DNA of 64,000 nucleotides, taken from the NCBI RefSeq assembly GCF_024582695.1, contig NZ_CP102081.1, positions 744,001 through 808,000 of the forward strand, in the 5' to 3' direction. A program made the position numbers and the translations under genes. This DNA is from Mycoplasma sp. 1578d (GTDB lineage Bacteria; Bacillota_I; Bacilli_A; Mycoplasmatales; Metamycoplasmataceae). Shown in pieces: positions 9,592 to 20,908 of this stretch (positions are counted from its first letter, which is position 1; every line of letters begins with the position of its first letter). The notes beneath the pieces are model-generated. The model saw only the letters and a program-made list of their open reading frames with translations. It searched no databases and had not been told where the DNA came from.

Positions 9592-11575
9592 GTTTTTTTG
9601 CTCCTGACATGACAATTGCATGTTTAATATTATCAACAAAAATATTTAAATCTTCATTTGAAACAGCCGCTGCTGAACTAAAGTGCCCACCACCGCCAAC
9701 TGATTCACAAATAATTTGGACATTAGTATTGATTCCACGAGCACTAAGTTTATACTTAGTTTTATCTTTAGAATCTTTGAGTTTTGCCACTACAAACGAA
9801 GCTACACGACCTTTGATTTTTAAAATCTCATCAGCGGCAATGGAAATAGTATCATTGGAAGCTTCAATATTTGAATATGCAAGAAAAAATCCTTCTTTGA
9901 CTTCAGTAAGGTTTTTTAAAATTAAATCAATAGTTTTACGTGTTTCATTATCGATTTTTAAAATTTCAACCGCAATTGAAGCTTTAGCTCCTTTAGTTTC
10001 AAGGTAACTAGCAGCTGAAAAAGCTCTTTGCGATACTGATTTGGCAAATTGATTAGTATCTAAGTAAATACCATTGAGTAATAATTGAGCTGTGGTTTGA
10101 TCAATGCTTACTTTATTTTCAACAAAGGAAATAATCTCAGTGACAATTTCACAAGTTGATGAAGCAGTGGTATCAATATAAATATTAGTTACTGGACAAT
10201 AATCAATGCTTTCGCCTGGTCGATGATGATCAAGGACAAAGACATTATTACGATCAGTATTTTTAAGAGCTTCAATATTATCAGTGCGTAGCACATCTGA
10301 ATTATCGACTAAAACTACTAAAGTGTTTTCATTAGTTATTCTAGTTAAGTGTTCCATGTTGGAAGTTAAACAATCTCGTTCAAAAACACTTTTCATACTT
10401 GAAATCATTTGTTTAGTGGTGTGATCAAAAGTAAAATTACCAATATAGGCTTTTTTATTAAAACCTTTAGCCATTTGATAAATTCCATAAGCAGACCCAA
10501 TAGCATCTAAATCAGCCATTTTATGTCCATAAATAATCACCTTATCAATTTTATTGCTAATTAATTTTTTTCTTAATTCTAAGGCAGTATTTTTAATCTT
10601 AATCCGGCTATTATCAGAAACAATTTCTGATTTAGATCCAAAATAAATTGGGTTGCGGGTATTTGAAAAAATAGCAACTTGATCTCCTCCACGATTTTGG
10701 GCTTGTAAAAGGGCTTTTTTGGCTTGTTCAATTTGTTTTTGGAATGAACTCCATCCACTAGCAAACCCAATTGATAGAGAAATTTTGTATGAATTGTCAA
10801 TTTCTTTTTGATTGATTTTCATAAATAAATCAAATTGATTTTCAATTAATTCAGAAATGGTTTTTTCATTGGTAAAAACAATAAATTTCCCGTTTGTATA
10901 TTGACGATAAATCATGTTATATTTTTTAACATATTCTTCAATAGTATCAATTACGGCTTTATTTAGTTTGAAAAATTGTTCTTCTGAAAGAATTGATTGA
11001 TAAAGTTGAAAGTTATCAATTTCAATTTCGCCAATGACAGGCTTTTGCTCTGCAGTTATTGTTTTAAATAGATTTTCGGTTGAAATATCTCGAATTACCA
11101 CAGTGTTAGAAATTGGTCAAAATTGAGCTTCATAAATATGATCATTTTCTGAAAATTCGATTTTATTTTCATTTAAATCAACTTTCTTTTTATTTCCATA
11201 AAATTTTTGAAAAAAATCATCTAAACTTCATCCAATAAAATTGTTTTTAAATTTTGATTTTAAAAACGAGCTACTTCAAATAATTTCTTGTCCTGAATCA
11301 TAAATAATAATTCCAATATTATTATTGGTCATAATATTCTCAACAAATGAATTAAATGATTTTTTAATCAATTCACGCGACTTGATAAAGCGTGATAAGA
11401 TAAAATACAAGACTACAGCCTCAAAAGCTAGAGTAGCAAGAACTCCTAATGATAATCAAGCTAAAATATAAGTATTATCAGCATTAATGATAATAAAAGT
11501 TAAAAGTGTTACAAAAGAGATAAGGAAAATCGCGAAAATAACATATACGAGAATCACTCTTTTTTTCTTTTTCAA
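9572..11575 (-). CDS. gdpP: c-di-AMP phosphodiesterase (DHH/DHHA1, GdpP type)
   Basis: Hydrolyses c-di-AMP to pApA. 667 residues. Two N-terminal membrane helices are followed by a PAS-like region (NIGIIIYDSGQEI), a degenerate GGDEF domain (SIGFASGW..., NRGGDQVAIF), a DHH domain with GHKMADLDAIGS, LVDNSD and the DHH motif LDHHRPGE, and a DHHA1 domain ending GGGGHFSSAAA. The start is assigned to TTG (KKKKRVILVYVIF) at 11575, preceded by AGAGGTGA, because no ATG lies near the first membrane helix. Together with cdaM it forms a complete c-di-AMP on/off pair in one gene cluster. Confidence 0.93.
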
Positions 11576-11707
11576 TGTCACCTCTCTTGTTTAATTTAAA
11601 TAAAATATTTATTTAAATTATACAAAATTTGGCTTTTTTATTGACATTATAAATCAAGACCTTTAGTAATATTAAAAAAATAATCAAATTTTAATTGCTT
11701 TAAATAA

Positions 11708-11735
11708 AAAATAGGTTTTGATAAAAACCTATTTT
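11708..11735 (-). terminator. Terminator of the giant lipoprotein gene
   Basis: A perfect 12-base stem AAAATAGGTTTT / AAAACCTATTTT with a GATA loop, beginning 13 bases past the TAG stop. Confidence 0.8.
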
Positions 11736-11748
11736 AAAATTATTATTT

Positions 11749-14700
11749 CTAGTTTGTTGGTTTGTTTGTGTTTGAATCAATATTAGCTTTAGTTTGAGAA
11801 ATGTTAAAGATAAATAGTTTAAGTTGTTTGTTAATTGCGTTTGTAATATTTGAAGCGTTTGCTCCTGGGGTAGTTTCTGATTTTGCATCAGATCCAAGAA
11901 CTGTTTTTGCTTTGCTTTCTTTATCTGTTTGAGTTATAGCTGTATCAGCTGAGTTGTCTTCTTTTAGAGCAAATAATGTTAGAAGGTCTTTTTGAGTAGC
12001 AATAGCTGTTGTATATAATGTTCTTGCATTTTTATTATTATCTTGAACATTGTCATCAAATTTATTAACTGCGGTAATTTCTTTAATTTCTATAGCTTTT
12101 AGTTTGTAAAGGTCTACTTTGTTATTGTAGATTCTTTCAAGTGCTAATTTATAAGCTGCTTTAGCTAAATTGTATCCAGCATTGTAAAGTTCTAGTGTTT
12201 TTCTAAATAATCTTGATGAATTTTGAGATCTTGTTCCTTCAATTAAGGCTTTTAATTTAGCAGCTTCTTTGTAAAAGCTTACGACAAGATTAACATCTTT
12301 AACTAAATCAGCTTCTGAATATGAGTGTTTATCAAGATGTTTTGTAGTATCAGCTTCGTGATCAGGGTGTAAGAATTCTTTATTAATAGCTAATAACTCA
12401 GCACCTGCTTTATCAGCATCAGTAACAAGATAATTGTTATCGTTTAATTCTTTTTCTTTCGCGTTTAGATCATCTTTTTGGCTTGGACCTAATGTTTGTG
12501 ATGTAAATTCATTTACATGGAATTTAAATGAGCTAAAGTAAAGAATAAATTTAGATAATTCTTCCACTCTAATATAGTTTTTGTTATCTATGCTATTTGT
12601 AGGTAAAGAAATAAAGTAATCTTTTTGTAATTTTGTAAATTTTTCAGCACTATTGGTGTCTTCTTTAATTTCTTCTAATAATGTTTTTAAAGGATCTAAT
12701 ACTGCAATATCAGCTTTAAATACATCATTTGTTTTAATATCAGGGTGTTTTTTAAGTAATTCATCGTATTCTTTTGTATATTTCTCAATAAGTGATTTAA
12801 CTTGAGTGGTTTGGTTAGTGGTTTGGAAGTTTGGATCAATATTTTCTTTTTCAAGGAATGATTCAACTACGTATGAATTAATTGTAGTCATTGCTTTAAC
12901 AAATTTAGCTTCTAAATCTGCGTATTTAGCAATATGATAATCTGCATATTGTTTTAAGGTATATGCGTCAAAAGCCTTATCTTTTTGGCTCTGAATCTTG
13001 TGTGTAGAGTGAACTAATTTAGGATCTAAAGCTTTTGATGTTTCTAAATAATCTAAGAAATTAGCAACATCTCTTAAATCACCTTGATATTTATCTCCCA
13101 TTTCTGGATTAAAATTCTCTCCAAGAAATTTATCTACACTGTAGCCAGCTTTTTTTCCTTCTGAACGCGAAAGAAGTGTGTAAACTTTATTTTTAATATC
13201 ATTAAGGAATCTTTCTTTATCAGCAGGTTTAAATCCTTTAAGATAAAGTTTAAGATTTTCAATTTGATCATTTTGAGCATTTGATACAGCGGTTTTGCTG
13301 TAAGCTTCTTCAAGTAAATCTAATCTAGCTTTTAATGCTGTTAATTTGCGGTATTGTAAATATCTGTCTCTAAGCGAAGCATCTGCATCAGCAAAAGTAT
13401 AATTTTCTTCGTCAAGAATTGCGGTTTTATTATCTGATTTTTCCATTCCTAAATCATTGTAATCTTTAAATGATTTTTTAACAAAATCAAAGTTAGCATC
13501 ATAATTATCTCTAGCTGGATTTTCAGTTGGCTTAGCAGATGATTTTGAAGCATTGTCTTGTGTCATGTCAACAAAGAATAAATCGTAAGCTTTTTCTTTA
13601 TTTTCATTGTAAAGTTTTTCAAGTGCTTCAGGAGTAATTAGATTTGCGTGAGCGATTAGAATGTCCTTACCATTTGCGTCTTTTTTAATAACCGATGGAT
13701 TGTCTTGGTCTTGAGGTTTTGATGGATCTTTTAGAACTCTTTCAGGTCTTACAGTTGCGATTCAATTGTACGCAGCAAGTCCTCTAAGTCTACCAAATAC
13801 TTCTTTAAATTTGGTTGATCTTAATTTAAATAAGTCAATATTTGCTTTATAGTATGTTTTCTGATCGCTTATCGAACTAATATCTTCATTGCCATCTAAG
13901 GCTTTGGTTTCAAAGCCAGAAACAGGATTTTTATCTTGTAAAAATTCCATGAATTTAGTATAGTATGCTAAATCTGAATTGAATAATTCTTCACCTTGTT
14001 TGTCTTTGTAAAGTGGATCTTTGCTTTTATCTAAACCTTGTCAGTATTCTTTTTCTAATTTATTTGCTTTGGCAAAGTAATTTTTAACGTCTTGTTCATG
14101 TTTTTTAAGTGATTCTTTATATTCTTTATCTACATCACCACCTGGTGTGCTTGGTTTTTCAGGTTTGGTTGGCACAGGAGGTTTGGTTAAGTTTCTTAAA
14201 GCAGGAATATATACTTGAGCATATCTAATTCATTTTTGCATGTCTTTTGCATCTTGTGTTTGTTCAGTAGTAAGATTTTCGTCTTCAAACTCATCAATTA
14301 ACTCATCAACGTGAGCAAAGGCCTGACCAAGTTGGTCAATATAAGTAGCTGCAACATATTCAACAGCATTGGTTACATGGCTTGAATTGATTCTAAAGTC
14401 TTTAACTATTTTGTCTTTATCAGCTTGATTTTGCTCATTAACACCATTATTAAGCCCTGGTATGATCAATTTAAGCAATGTAGCAAGTTTTGAATCTCAT
14501 TCCTTCAAGGTTCCTTTTTTATTCAATCCAAAAGTACCTAATTCTTCATCTCATAAACCTTCAGCAAAATCTTTAATTTTGGCATGATCATCACCAAAAG
14601 CTTTTAAAATTAATTTTGGCAATCCTCTGAATTCTGGTTTTTGACGTAACTCGTCAAGTTTTTTTAGAATATCAGTTTGTTTAGATTTAAGATTTTGAAC

Positions 14701-16344
14701 TTGATAATATCCTGAAAGATCACGTCCAGTAAGGTTTTTATCTACATTTGTAGACATTGTTGATAATCTGGTGATTGCTTGAGTATATTCTGGTTCAAGT
14801 TCAAGGAATTTATCTAAATTGTATTTTTTAACATCGTATAAATTGTTGATATTAAAATCTCAGTGTTTTGTAGCAGGAGAATCTTTTTCTGTAACTTTTT
14901 GTTCTTGTAAGAAAGTTAACATTTTTTCAAGTGTTACTAAATCTTTGTTAAATTGATCTTCTGAGTATCAACTATTAGTATTTGTTTTTAATTTGAAATT
15001 TGTTTCAAAAGAATCTTTAATTCTTTGGTTTGCATCAGCAAAGTTTTTAGGTGCTTCATAATCTGGATCATCAGGATTATCCCATCCACTAATTGCAGAT
15101 AAGAAAGCAAATTCATCTTCAGATTTTAAAGGTTCTAATTCAGTAAGTGCTTTAGTAATTTGGTCTTGAGATGCTAAAATCAATCCTTTGAATCTGTCAG
15201 ATTGGTCTTTTTGTTCTTGTGTAGCAGGAATTTTTTGATCAGCTTCACGAAGTTTGTCAAGTTCACCTTGAATGGTTTGTAATAATTTTGAAGCCCCATC
15301 TTTTGGATTGAGAATTTGAAGAACAGCATATTTAATTTGATCTTCAGGTGAAAGATCGCTTTGACCAAATTGTTCTAAAATTTTTTGTAATTTTTCTTTT
15401 TGTGCTGGATCTTTGCTTAATAAAGTATTAATCTCATCTAAAATTGCTTCAAGGTCAGAATTGTATTTGTTAGGTAATTCAGGATTTCTTGATCAGTATG
15501 GATTGTTTTTAATATCTTCAACTTTCTTTTTAAAGTCTTCTACATAAGTATTAAATTCTTTATCAGAAAGTCCATTTTGAGAATTGTCGTTTAAGAATGC
15601 AATTGCTTTAAGAGATAATAAACGGTTAAGTGCTTCTTTGTATTGTGGATATAATGAATCAAATGAATCAACTTTATGATCTAAATATTTCCCAATAGAA
15701 TTAACTTCAAAATCTGTGGAATAATTTTCTTGTGCAAATCTATCTTGTAAGAATTTAAGATATTCCTCTAATTTTTTGAGATCTTGATTGAATTGATCAC
15801 TTGTATATCCTGAGAAATTTGGGATGTATTTTTCAAGTGCAGCAAACATTTTTACTTGAGCATCAATATCAGTGTTTGCTTCTAATCTCATTTCTGATTT
15901 AAATAAATCAGCATTTGCTTCTTGAGTAGACGAAAGAGGAAGGGTGTATTCTGGGTTAAGTTTGAATCCTTTAATGGTGTAAGTTTTCTCTTCACTTATA
16001 GTTGATGTTTTGATATCTTTAAGTTTGAACTTAACAACTGTGTATCCATTAAAGTTTTGATATGAAGTATCAACCACTTGATATTTTTTAGGATTAAAAC
16101 CATGGAAAATAACGTCTCTATCACTCTTAACATATGTTGAATACACATTGTAAATGTTAGTTTTTACTTTTGCATTATCCTTACCTGATTCTTTATCGTA
16201 TACAGAAACTTGAACTAAAGATGCTGCTGCATCAACAATGGCCTTATTCTCAGAAGCTGATCGTTCATTTGAACATGACATAGTTGCTAATGGAATCAAT
16301 GATGTAGCTGAAGCACCGATTATTAATTTATTTTTAAGACTCAT
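11749..16344 (-). CDS. Giant repeat-containing surface lipoprotein
   Basis: 1531 residues with at least ten TGA codons read as Trp. The N-terminus MSLKNKLIIGASATSLIPLA followed by TMSC is a lipoprotein signal with Cys at about residue 24. The remainder is extracellular, acidic/lysine-rich and mostly helical. It contains degenerate units with a common core: TSDQFNQDLKKLEEYLKFLQ near 15776-15807, SEDQFNKDLVTLEKMLTFLQ near 14940-14977 and a weaker one near 13925-13985. I see no protease, nuclease or adhesin motif. AGGAG lies just upstream of the ATG. Likely a surface or attachment-related protein; the function is unknown. Confidence 0.85.
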
Positions 16345-16364
16345 TTTTCTCCTATTTAGTTTGC

Positions 16365-16392
16365 GACAAAATGTTGCTCAACAGATTTTGTC
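16365..16392 (-). promoter_or_regulatory. Hairpin in the leader of the giant lipoprotein mRNA
   Basis: Arms GACAAAAT and ATTTTGTC enclose a second small stem GTTG-CT-CAAC. It lies between the -10 box and the ribosome binding site of the lipoprotein gene and is not followed by a T tract, so it is unlikely to be a terminator. Confidence 0.45.
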
Positions 16393-17410
16393 TTTTCAAT
16401 ATTTTGGTTTATAAATTTAGTATAAAAAAATTATATATGTTTTTTAAAAAAGAAATAGCACCTTAATAGATATTTTCAAATTTTTTATCTATAAATTTTG
16501 TGCTTATAAGTTCAATGCTATTGTCTTTTTTAATGGTTGAATAAAATATCACTCAAGCAGTGACACAACTCATAGATAAGCATACCAAATTTTTATTTTA
16601 AGATCTTGAATATTTAATAAAAATAAGTGCGTACAATTCCTCAAAATCCTCGCGCGTATACGCATATGCTCTAAAGCAGGATAAGGGGCATACAAACATC
16701 TTAACACTTACGTTCTTGTAATTTTATAAATACATAGTATTTATACTTTTTATAAAATGTTATGCACAGTGTGACGCACAAAATTGATGGTGACACAGAA
16801 AGTGACGTAAAATGGTTTTTTAGAAAATTTATAAATATTCTGTATTTATATTCTTTGAGATTTTGTGACTCACAAAATGGCCACTTTTTTGATTTAGGGG
16901 TATAAAAAATTTAAAAATCACAATTTACAGTTTTTGAGCTTTTTCTCGGCTAAAAATTAAGCAAATTTATCTAAAATTTAAATGATAAATGTTGAATTTT
17001 CTTATTAATTTTTTTCGATTTTTGTCAAATTAATATGATAATTTTTTCAGTTTTTGAAGAATTTTGAAGTGTCTATTTTTATGTTTTTCAGCAATATAAA
17101 CTAAATTTTATCCACTTTACTAAGTTAAAAAATACTAAATTTGATATTAAAAACATTCAAAATTTGTTGATTTTGTACCTAAAAATAAGAGAAAAATAAC
17201 TCAAATAAATATGAAAAACTTTTCAATTTTATTCTAAAAATTACTTGAATTTTCGATGAATTTAGCTGCATGTATCGAGAAACATGACTTAAATTATCTT
17301 AATTTTTTTTCTTAATTTTCGTACTTAAACTAACCTAGAATTAATATGAATTAATGTTTTTGGAAAGGAAAAAATAATCAGTATCCACAATCAAGAAAGC
17401 ATTATTCTTG

Positions 17411-17442
17411 TTGACTTTTTGTTTGATTATACGTCTTATAAT
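17411..17442 (+). promoter_or_regulatory. Promoter of tpx
   Basis: TTGACT at 17411 and TATAAT at 17437 on the plus strand. The spacing of 20 bases is longer than usual. The RBS AGGAG lies about 8 bases before the ATG at 17493. Confidence 0.55.
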
Positions 17443-17492
17443 GTTAAAATTTTAACAGATTTAAAAATACAAAATCTGCAGGAGAATCGAAC

Positions 17493-17987
17493 ATGAATAA
17501 AGTTAATTTTTTAAATGATGAATATACACTTCTTGGAACAGAAGCAAAATTAGGTGATAAAGTAATGTTAAAAGGAGTTTTAGCTGGAACTTTTAACACT
17601 AAAGATTATGAAAATAATGGTAAATATACAGTTGTAGTTGTTTTCCCTTCAATTGATACTAGAGTTTGCGATATGCAAGTAGCACTAGCTAACTCATTTG
17701 CACAAGAGTTTGAAAATGTAAATTTTGTTTCATTTTCACAAGATTTACCAACTGCATTAGCTTCATATATTGATCAACACAAGATCACTAAAATTCAAAT
17801 GTTTAGTGATTACAAACATAGAGAAATGGCTCTTTCACTAGGTTTATTAATTGATCAATTATTCCTTAATGCTCGTGCAATGCTTGTTTTAGATAAGGAC
17901 AATAATCTTGTCTACAAACAAGTAAATAAAAACGTACACGAACAAGTTGATTTTGATTCATTAAGAGAATTTTTAAGCAAAATATAA
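17493..17987 (+). CDS. tpx: Thiol peroxidase
   Basis: Peroxiredoxin of the Tpx type, 164 residues, which reduces hydroperoxides. The active-site segment FPSIDTRVCDMQ carries the peroxidatic Cys at about residue 61, and SQDLPTA and ARAMLVLD match conserved Tpx segments. The usual resolving cysteine after the SxDLPFA segment is absent and the protein has only one Cys, so it should act as a one-Cys enzyme. A single gene on the plus strand with its own promoter and terminator. Confidence 0.92.
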   Translation: MNKVNFLNDEYTLLGTEAKLGDKVMLKGVLAGTFNTKDYENNGKYTVVVVFPSIDTRVCDMQVALANSFAQEFENVNFVSFSQDLPTALASYIDQHKITKIQMFSDYKHREMALSLGLLIDQLFLNARAMLVLDKDNNLVYKQVNKNVHEQVDFDSLREFLSKI

Positions 17988-17990
17988 TAA

Positions 17991-18051
17991 AAAATGCCAC
18001 TTTATGATTAAACACCTAAAGTAACTTTTGGGTGTTTTTTTATGGCATTTT
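17991..18051. terminator. Terminator between tpx and rsmI
   Basis: The inner hairpin at 18010-18037 (AAACACCTAAA / TTTGGGTGTTT, one T-G pair) is followed by a T run, which serves tpx. Outer arms AAAATGCCA and TGGCATTTT at 17991-17999 and 18043-18051 extend it. The last codons of rsmI lie within the outer arm. Confidence 0.7.
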
Positions 18052-18759
18052 ATTACGGTTTGGGTACTTATTCACTTTAACATTTTTGCTTTTAGTTAAA
18101 TTAAGTACTAAAGTAAATTCACCTTTAATAGTGTTATTTAATTTTAGTTCATGTAAAATTTGACTTGCATTTCCATAATATCAAGTTTCGTGAATTTTAG
18201 TTAATTCTTTGACTAAACAGACTCGCTCATTACCTTGAAAAACTTGGTTTATATCTTCAAGTGATGCTTCTAATTTATGTGGAGAAACGTAAAAAATATA
18301 AGTTCCTAGAGTTAGTGAATTTAATTGAATAATTCTTTGCGAACTTTTATCTTTTAAAAAACCTAGGAATGAAAAGGTATTAGAAAAATTTGAACCAACA
18401 AAAGCTGTAATAGCTGCATTTACTCCTGGAATAATTTCAAAGTCAATATTCTGCTCACGACATAATTTGATAACTTCAAAGCCTGGATCTGATACTACTG
18501 GCATCCCTGCATCGCTTACAAGTGACACTATTTTTTGGCTTTTGAGTAATTCGATAATCCCTTTGGCACTATTTTTCTCAGTAAAGTTATTATAAGTGAT
18601 TAGTTTTTTTTCTTTAATATCAAAATATTCTAATAATTTAGCAGTTACTCTAGTATCTTCACAAGCAATAACATCACTATTTTTCAGGGTTTGGATGGCT
18701 CGTAAAGTCATATCTTGCAAATTACCAATTGGAGTTCCGACAATATATAGTTTACTCAT
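18040..18759 (-). CDS. rsmI: 16S rRNA (cytidine-1402-2'-O)-methyltransferase
   Basis: 239 residues, SAM-dependent rRNA methylase of the tetrapyrrole methylase fold. Signatures: YIVGTPIGNLQDMTLRA, IACEDTRVT, LVSDAGMPVVSDPG and the segment ending IIPGVNA. The reading frame continues through a TGA at 18181 for 46 further codons to a TAA inside the tpx terminator. Its ATG overlaps the holB stop by 8 bases. Confidence 0.94.
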
Positions 18760-19669
18760 ATAGTTCCATTAATTTAATTAATAATTTCTCTTTGGCTAGA
18801 TTAAAATTCATTGGTGAATTAAGGTCTTGAGCAAAAGCGTCTAAATGATCAATCGCTTTAATAAGTTGTGGTTTGTTTTTTTGGAGTTCTTTTGATAAGG
18901 TTAAAACATTTAAGCCAAGGTTGAATTCAAAATCAATATTGTGATAAATTGCAGTAATAATAAAAATAATTGTTTTGATTAAAACTTTGTTAAGTGAATG
19001 CTTTTCTTCCTGAAAAAATGTGGCTAAATGTGCATATAATAAATATTTGTTTCTCAGTGATTTTTCGAAAATATTTATTAAATTGGCAATTTGATCAAAA
19101 TTATCTGGCTCTAAAAAATCAATAATTAATTGATAATCATTAAACAAATAAGCTAATAATTCACTTTGTTCATTATATAAATTTGCACTTTGGAGTTTAA
19201 TAATTAATTCAGCTGGTCTTCGTTGCTTAAGTGAAATTAAATAACTTCGAGATACAATAGTATCTAAGACTGCATGTATTTTGGTAGTAGTTAAAATAAT
19301 AGTGATATTTGATGTGGGTTCTTCGATAGTTTTAAGAATTGAATTAAGTCCTTGAATAGATGCATTTTCAATATTTTTAATAATCACAAAAATTCTTTTT
19401 TGTGGAAAATTAAGTAATTGAGCTTTAATAAAAACTTCTTCTAATTGTTCTTTTTTGATTTTTTGATCTAAATTATCAATTAATAAGACATTAGGAAAAT
19501 CTGTATAAGACTCAAAACTTGAAGAAGAAACATCATTAAAAATGCAAAAAATATCACGCAAATCTTCATTAATTATATTTGCGTTTGCATTAAAAAGTAA
19601 GTACAAATGTGAAAGTTTATTGCTAACTTTGATATTATGGAAAAAGGTAATTTGTTCATTAGTGAGCAT
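18752..19669 (-). CDS. holB: DNA polymerase III subunit delta'
   Basis: 305 residues. AAA+ clamp-loader-like protein with IFVIIKNIENASIQGLNSIL, KTIEEPTSN and SRSYLISLK (sensor/SRC-like region). It has no intact P-loop, as usual for delta'. Gene order tmk-holB-rsmI is typical of Firmicutes. It overlaps tmk upstream and rsmI downstream. Confidence 0.88.
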   Translation of the reverse strand: MLTNEQITFFHNIKVSNKLSHLYLLFNANANIINEDLRDIFCIFNDVSSSSFESYTDFPNVLLIDNLDQKIKKEQLEEVFIKAQLLNFPQKRIFVIIKNIENASIQGLNSILKTIEEPTSNITIILTTTKIHAVLDTIVSRSYLISLKQRRPAELIIKLQSANLYNEQSELLAYLFNDYQLIIDFLEPDNFDQIANLINIFEKSLRNKYLLYAHLATFFQEEKHSLNKVLIKTIIFIITAIYHNIDFEFNLGLNVLTLSKELQKNKPQLIKAIDHLDAFAQDLNSPMNFNLAKEKLLIKLMELYE

Positions 19670-20312
19670 GTTTGTTCAAATATTCCTTAAATTGAGCGTG
19701 TTGCATGAGTTTTTCTACTACTTCATTAAACACTTGTTCTTCACTTTGTGAAGCATCAATAATTAAAAATCTCTTTGGATCTTGTTTAATTAAAGTTCAA
19801 TAACCATCATAAACGCTTTGATGAAACGATTCTTTTTCTTTTTCCATACGGTCTTCCACTAATCTAGTACTATTACGACGAATTTTTGCTTGTTGTGGGG
19901 TTAAATTAAAAAAGATTGTAATGTCAGGGAGAGCATTATCAATTACTAATTCAGTAAGTTTTTTCACATATTCAAATCCAAGATTACGAGCAAAACCTTG
20001 ATAAACATAAAAGCTATCAATATAACGATCACAAAGAACTAATTTTTCACTTTGTAAGGCTGGCCAAATAATTTTTTCAAGATGAATTCTCCGACTAGTT
20101 GAATAAAGCATTGCCTCAGCAACTGCTGAGAGATCCGAAGAAGAGTCTAAAATAATTTCGCGAATTTTTTCAGCCTCTCTGAGTCCTTGACCTCCTGGTT
20201 CACGGGTTAAAACAATATTAGATAAATTAAATTTACTTTGTAAGTATTGCATTAATTTGTTAATAATTGTGGTTTTTCCGCTTCCGTCTAAACCTTCAAA
20301 AGTGATAAACAT
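19659..20312 (-). CDS. tmk: Thymidylate kinase
   Basis: Phosphorylates dTMP to dTDP. 217 residues. P-loop FEGLDGSGKTT at the N-terminus, TREPGG, the DRY-like motif CDRYIDS and a lid region RNSTRLVEDRME. The frame passes a TGA (Trp) at 19797 and ends 10 bases inside holB. It lies 11 bases after the recR stop. Confidence 0.96.
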
Positions 20313-20323
20313 AATTCCCCCTA

Positions 20324-20908
20324 TTATTTTTGTCTGTGGATTAGTGAAAATTTTAATGTCATTTCGTCAATATAATCCATTGAAGCCCCAATTGGTACTC
20401 CAATGGCTAATTGTGAGACATTAATTCCAATTTTTGATAATTCTTTTTTGATTAAAACGTTTGTCATTTCTCCGTGCAATGTGGGCGAAATTCCTAAAAT
20501 TACTTCATCAAAACTTTGAGCATACTCTTTTAATGAATTAATTTCAAACATAGTTTTATCTACATCTGATTCTTTTTTAAGAATATTTTTAAAAGTATAA
20601 TACTTTCCTTTGTAAAAACCAGCGTTTTCAATTTTGTCAATAATAGTGAAATTTTCAACTAATAAAAGTTTATTTTCTCTTTGGGCATTATCGCAATATT
20701 TACAATATTCAATTTCACTTGGTGATTGACAAAAGTTGCAAAAATGAACTTTTTCTTTCAATCTTTTGAAGGAATTAGCCACACGTAAAACATCTGAATC
20801 TGGGCTTTGTAGCACTCATAAAACAATTTTTTCAGCTTGTTTTTTCGAGATATTTGGTAATTTTCTAATTTCTTCAATAAATTTGCTAATCGAATCTGAA
20901 AAAAACAT
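20324..20908 (-). CDS. recR: Recombination protein RecR
   Basis: 194 residues. Works with RecO in loading RecA at gaps. An N-terminal helix-hairpin-helix (LPNISKKQAEKIVLWVLQ), a four-Cys zinc finger (CNFC ... CKYC) and a Toprim domain (LLLVENFTIID, ILGISPTLHGEMTN, LAIGVPIGASMDYIDEMTL) are visible. The ATG shares bases with the ybaB stop. recO is present in the same window at 43767-44441. Confidence 0.95.

Larger units (their letters stand above)
16345..17492. other. Long non-coding stretch between giant lipoprotein and tpx
   Basis: About 1.15 kb without a convincing gene. It holds the promoter and 5' leader of the lipoprotein gene (-10 TATACT at 16419-16424 on the minus strand; hairpin 16365-16392). 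A 36-codon minus-strand frame lies at 16463-16573. A locally GC-richer patch covers 16625-16790. Two related hairpin-bearing units lie at about 16721-16783 and 16827-16878. The rest, to about 17400, is very AT-rich and I see nothing in it. Confidence 0.6.

Noticed and set aside
9609-10007. 132-codon plus-strand frame opposite gdpP
   Set aside because: Antisense to the DHHA1 domain; no start signal or family.
17100-17400. Possible replication origin
   Set aside because: Only single partial DnaA-box-like strings (TTATCCACT, GTATCCACA); no cluster, no dnaA or dnaN nearby.
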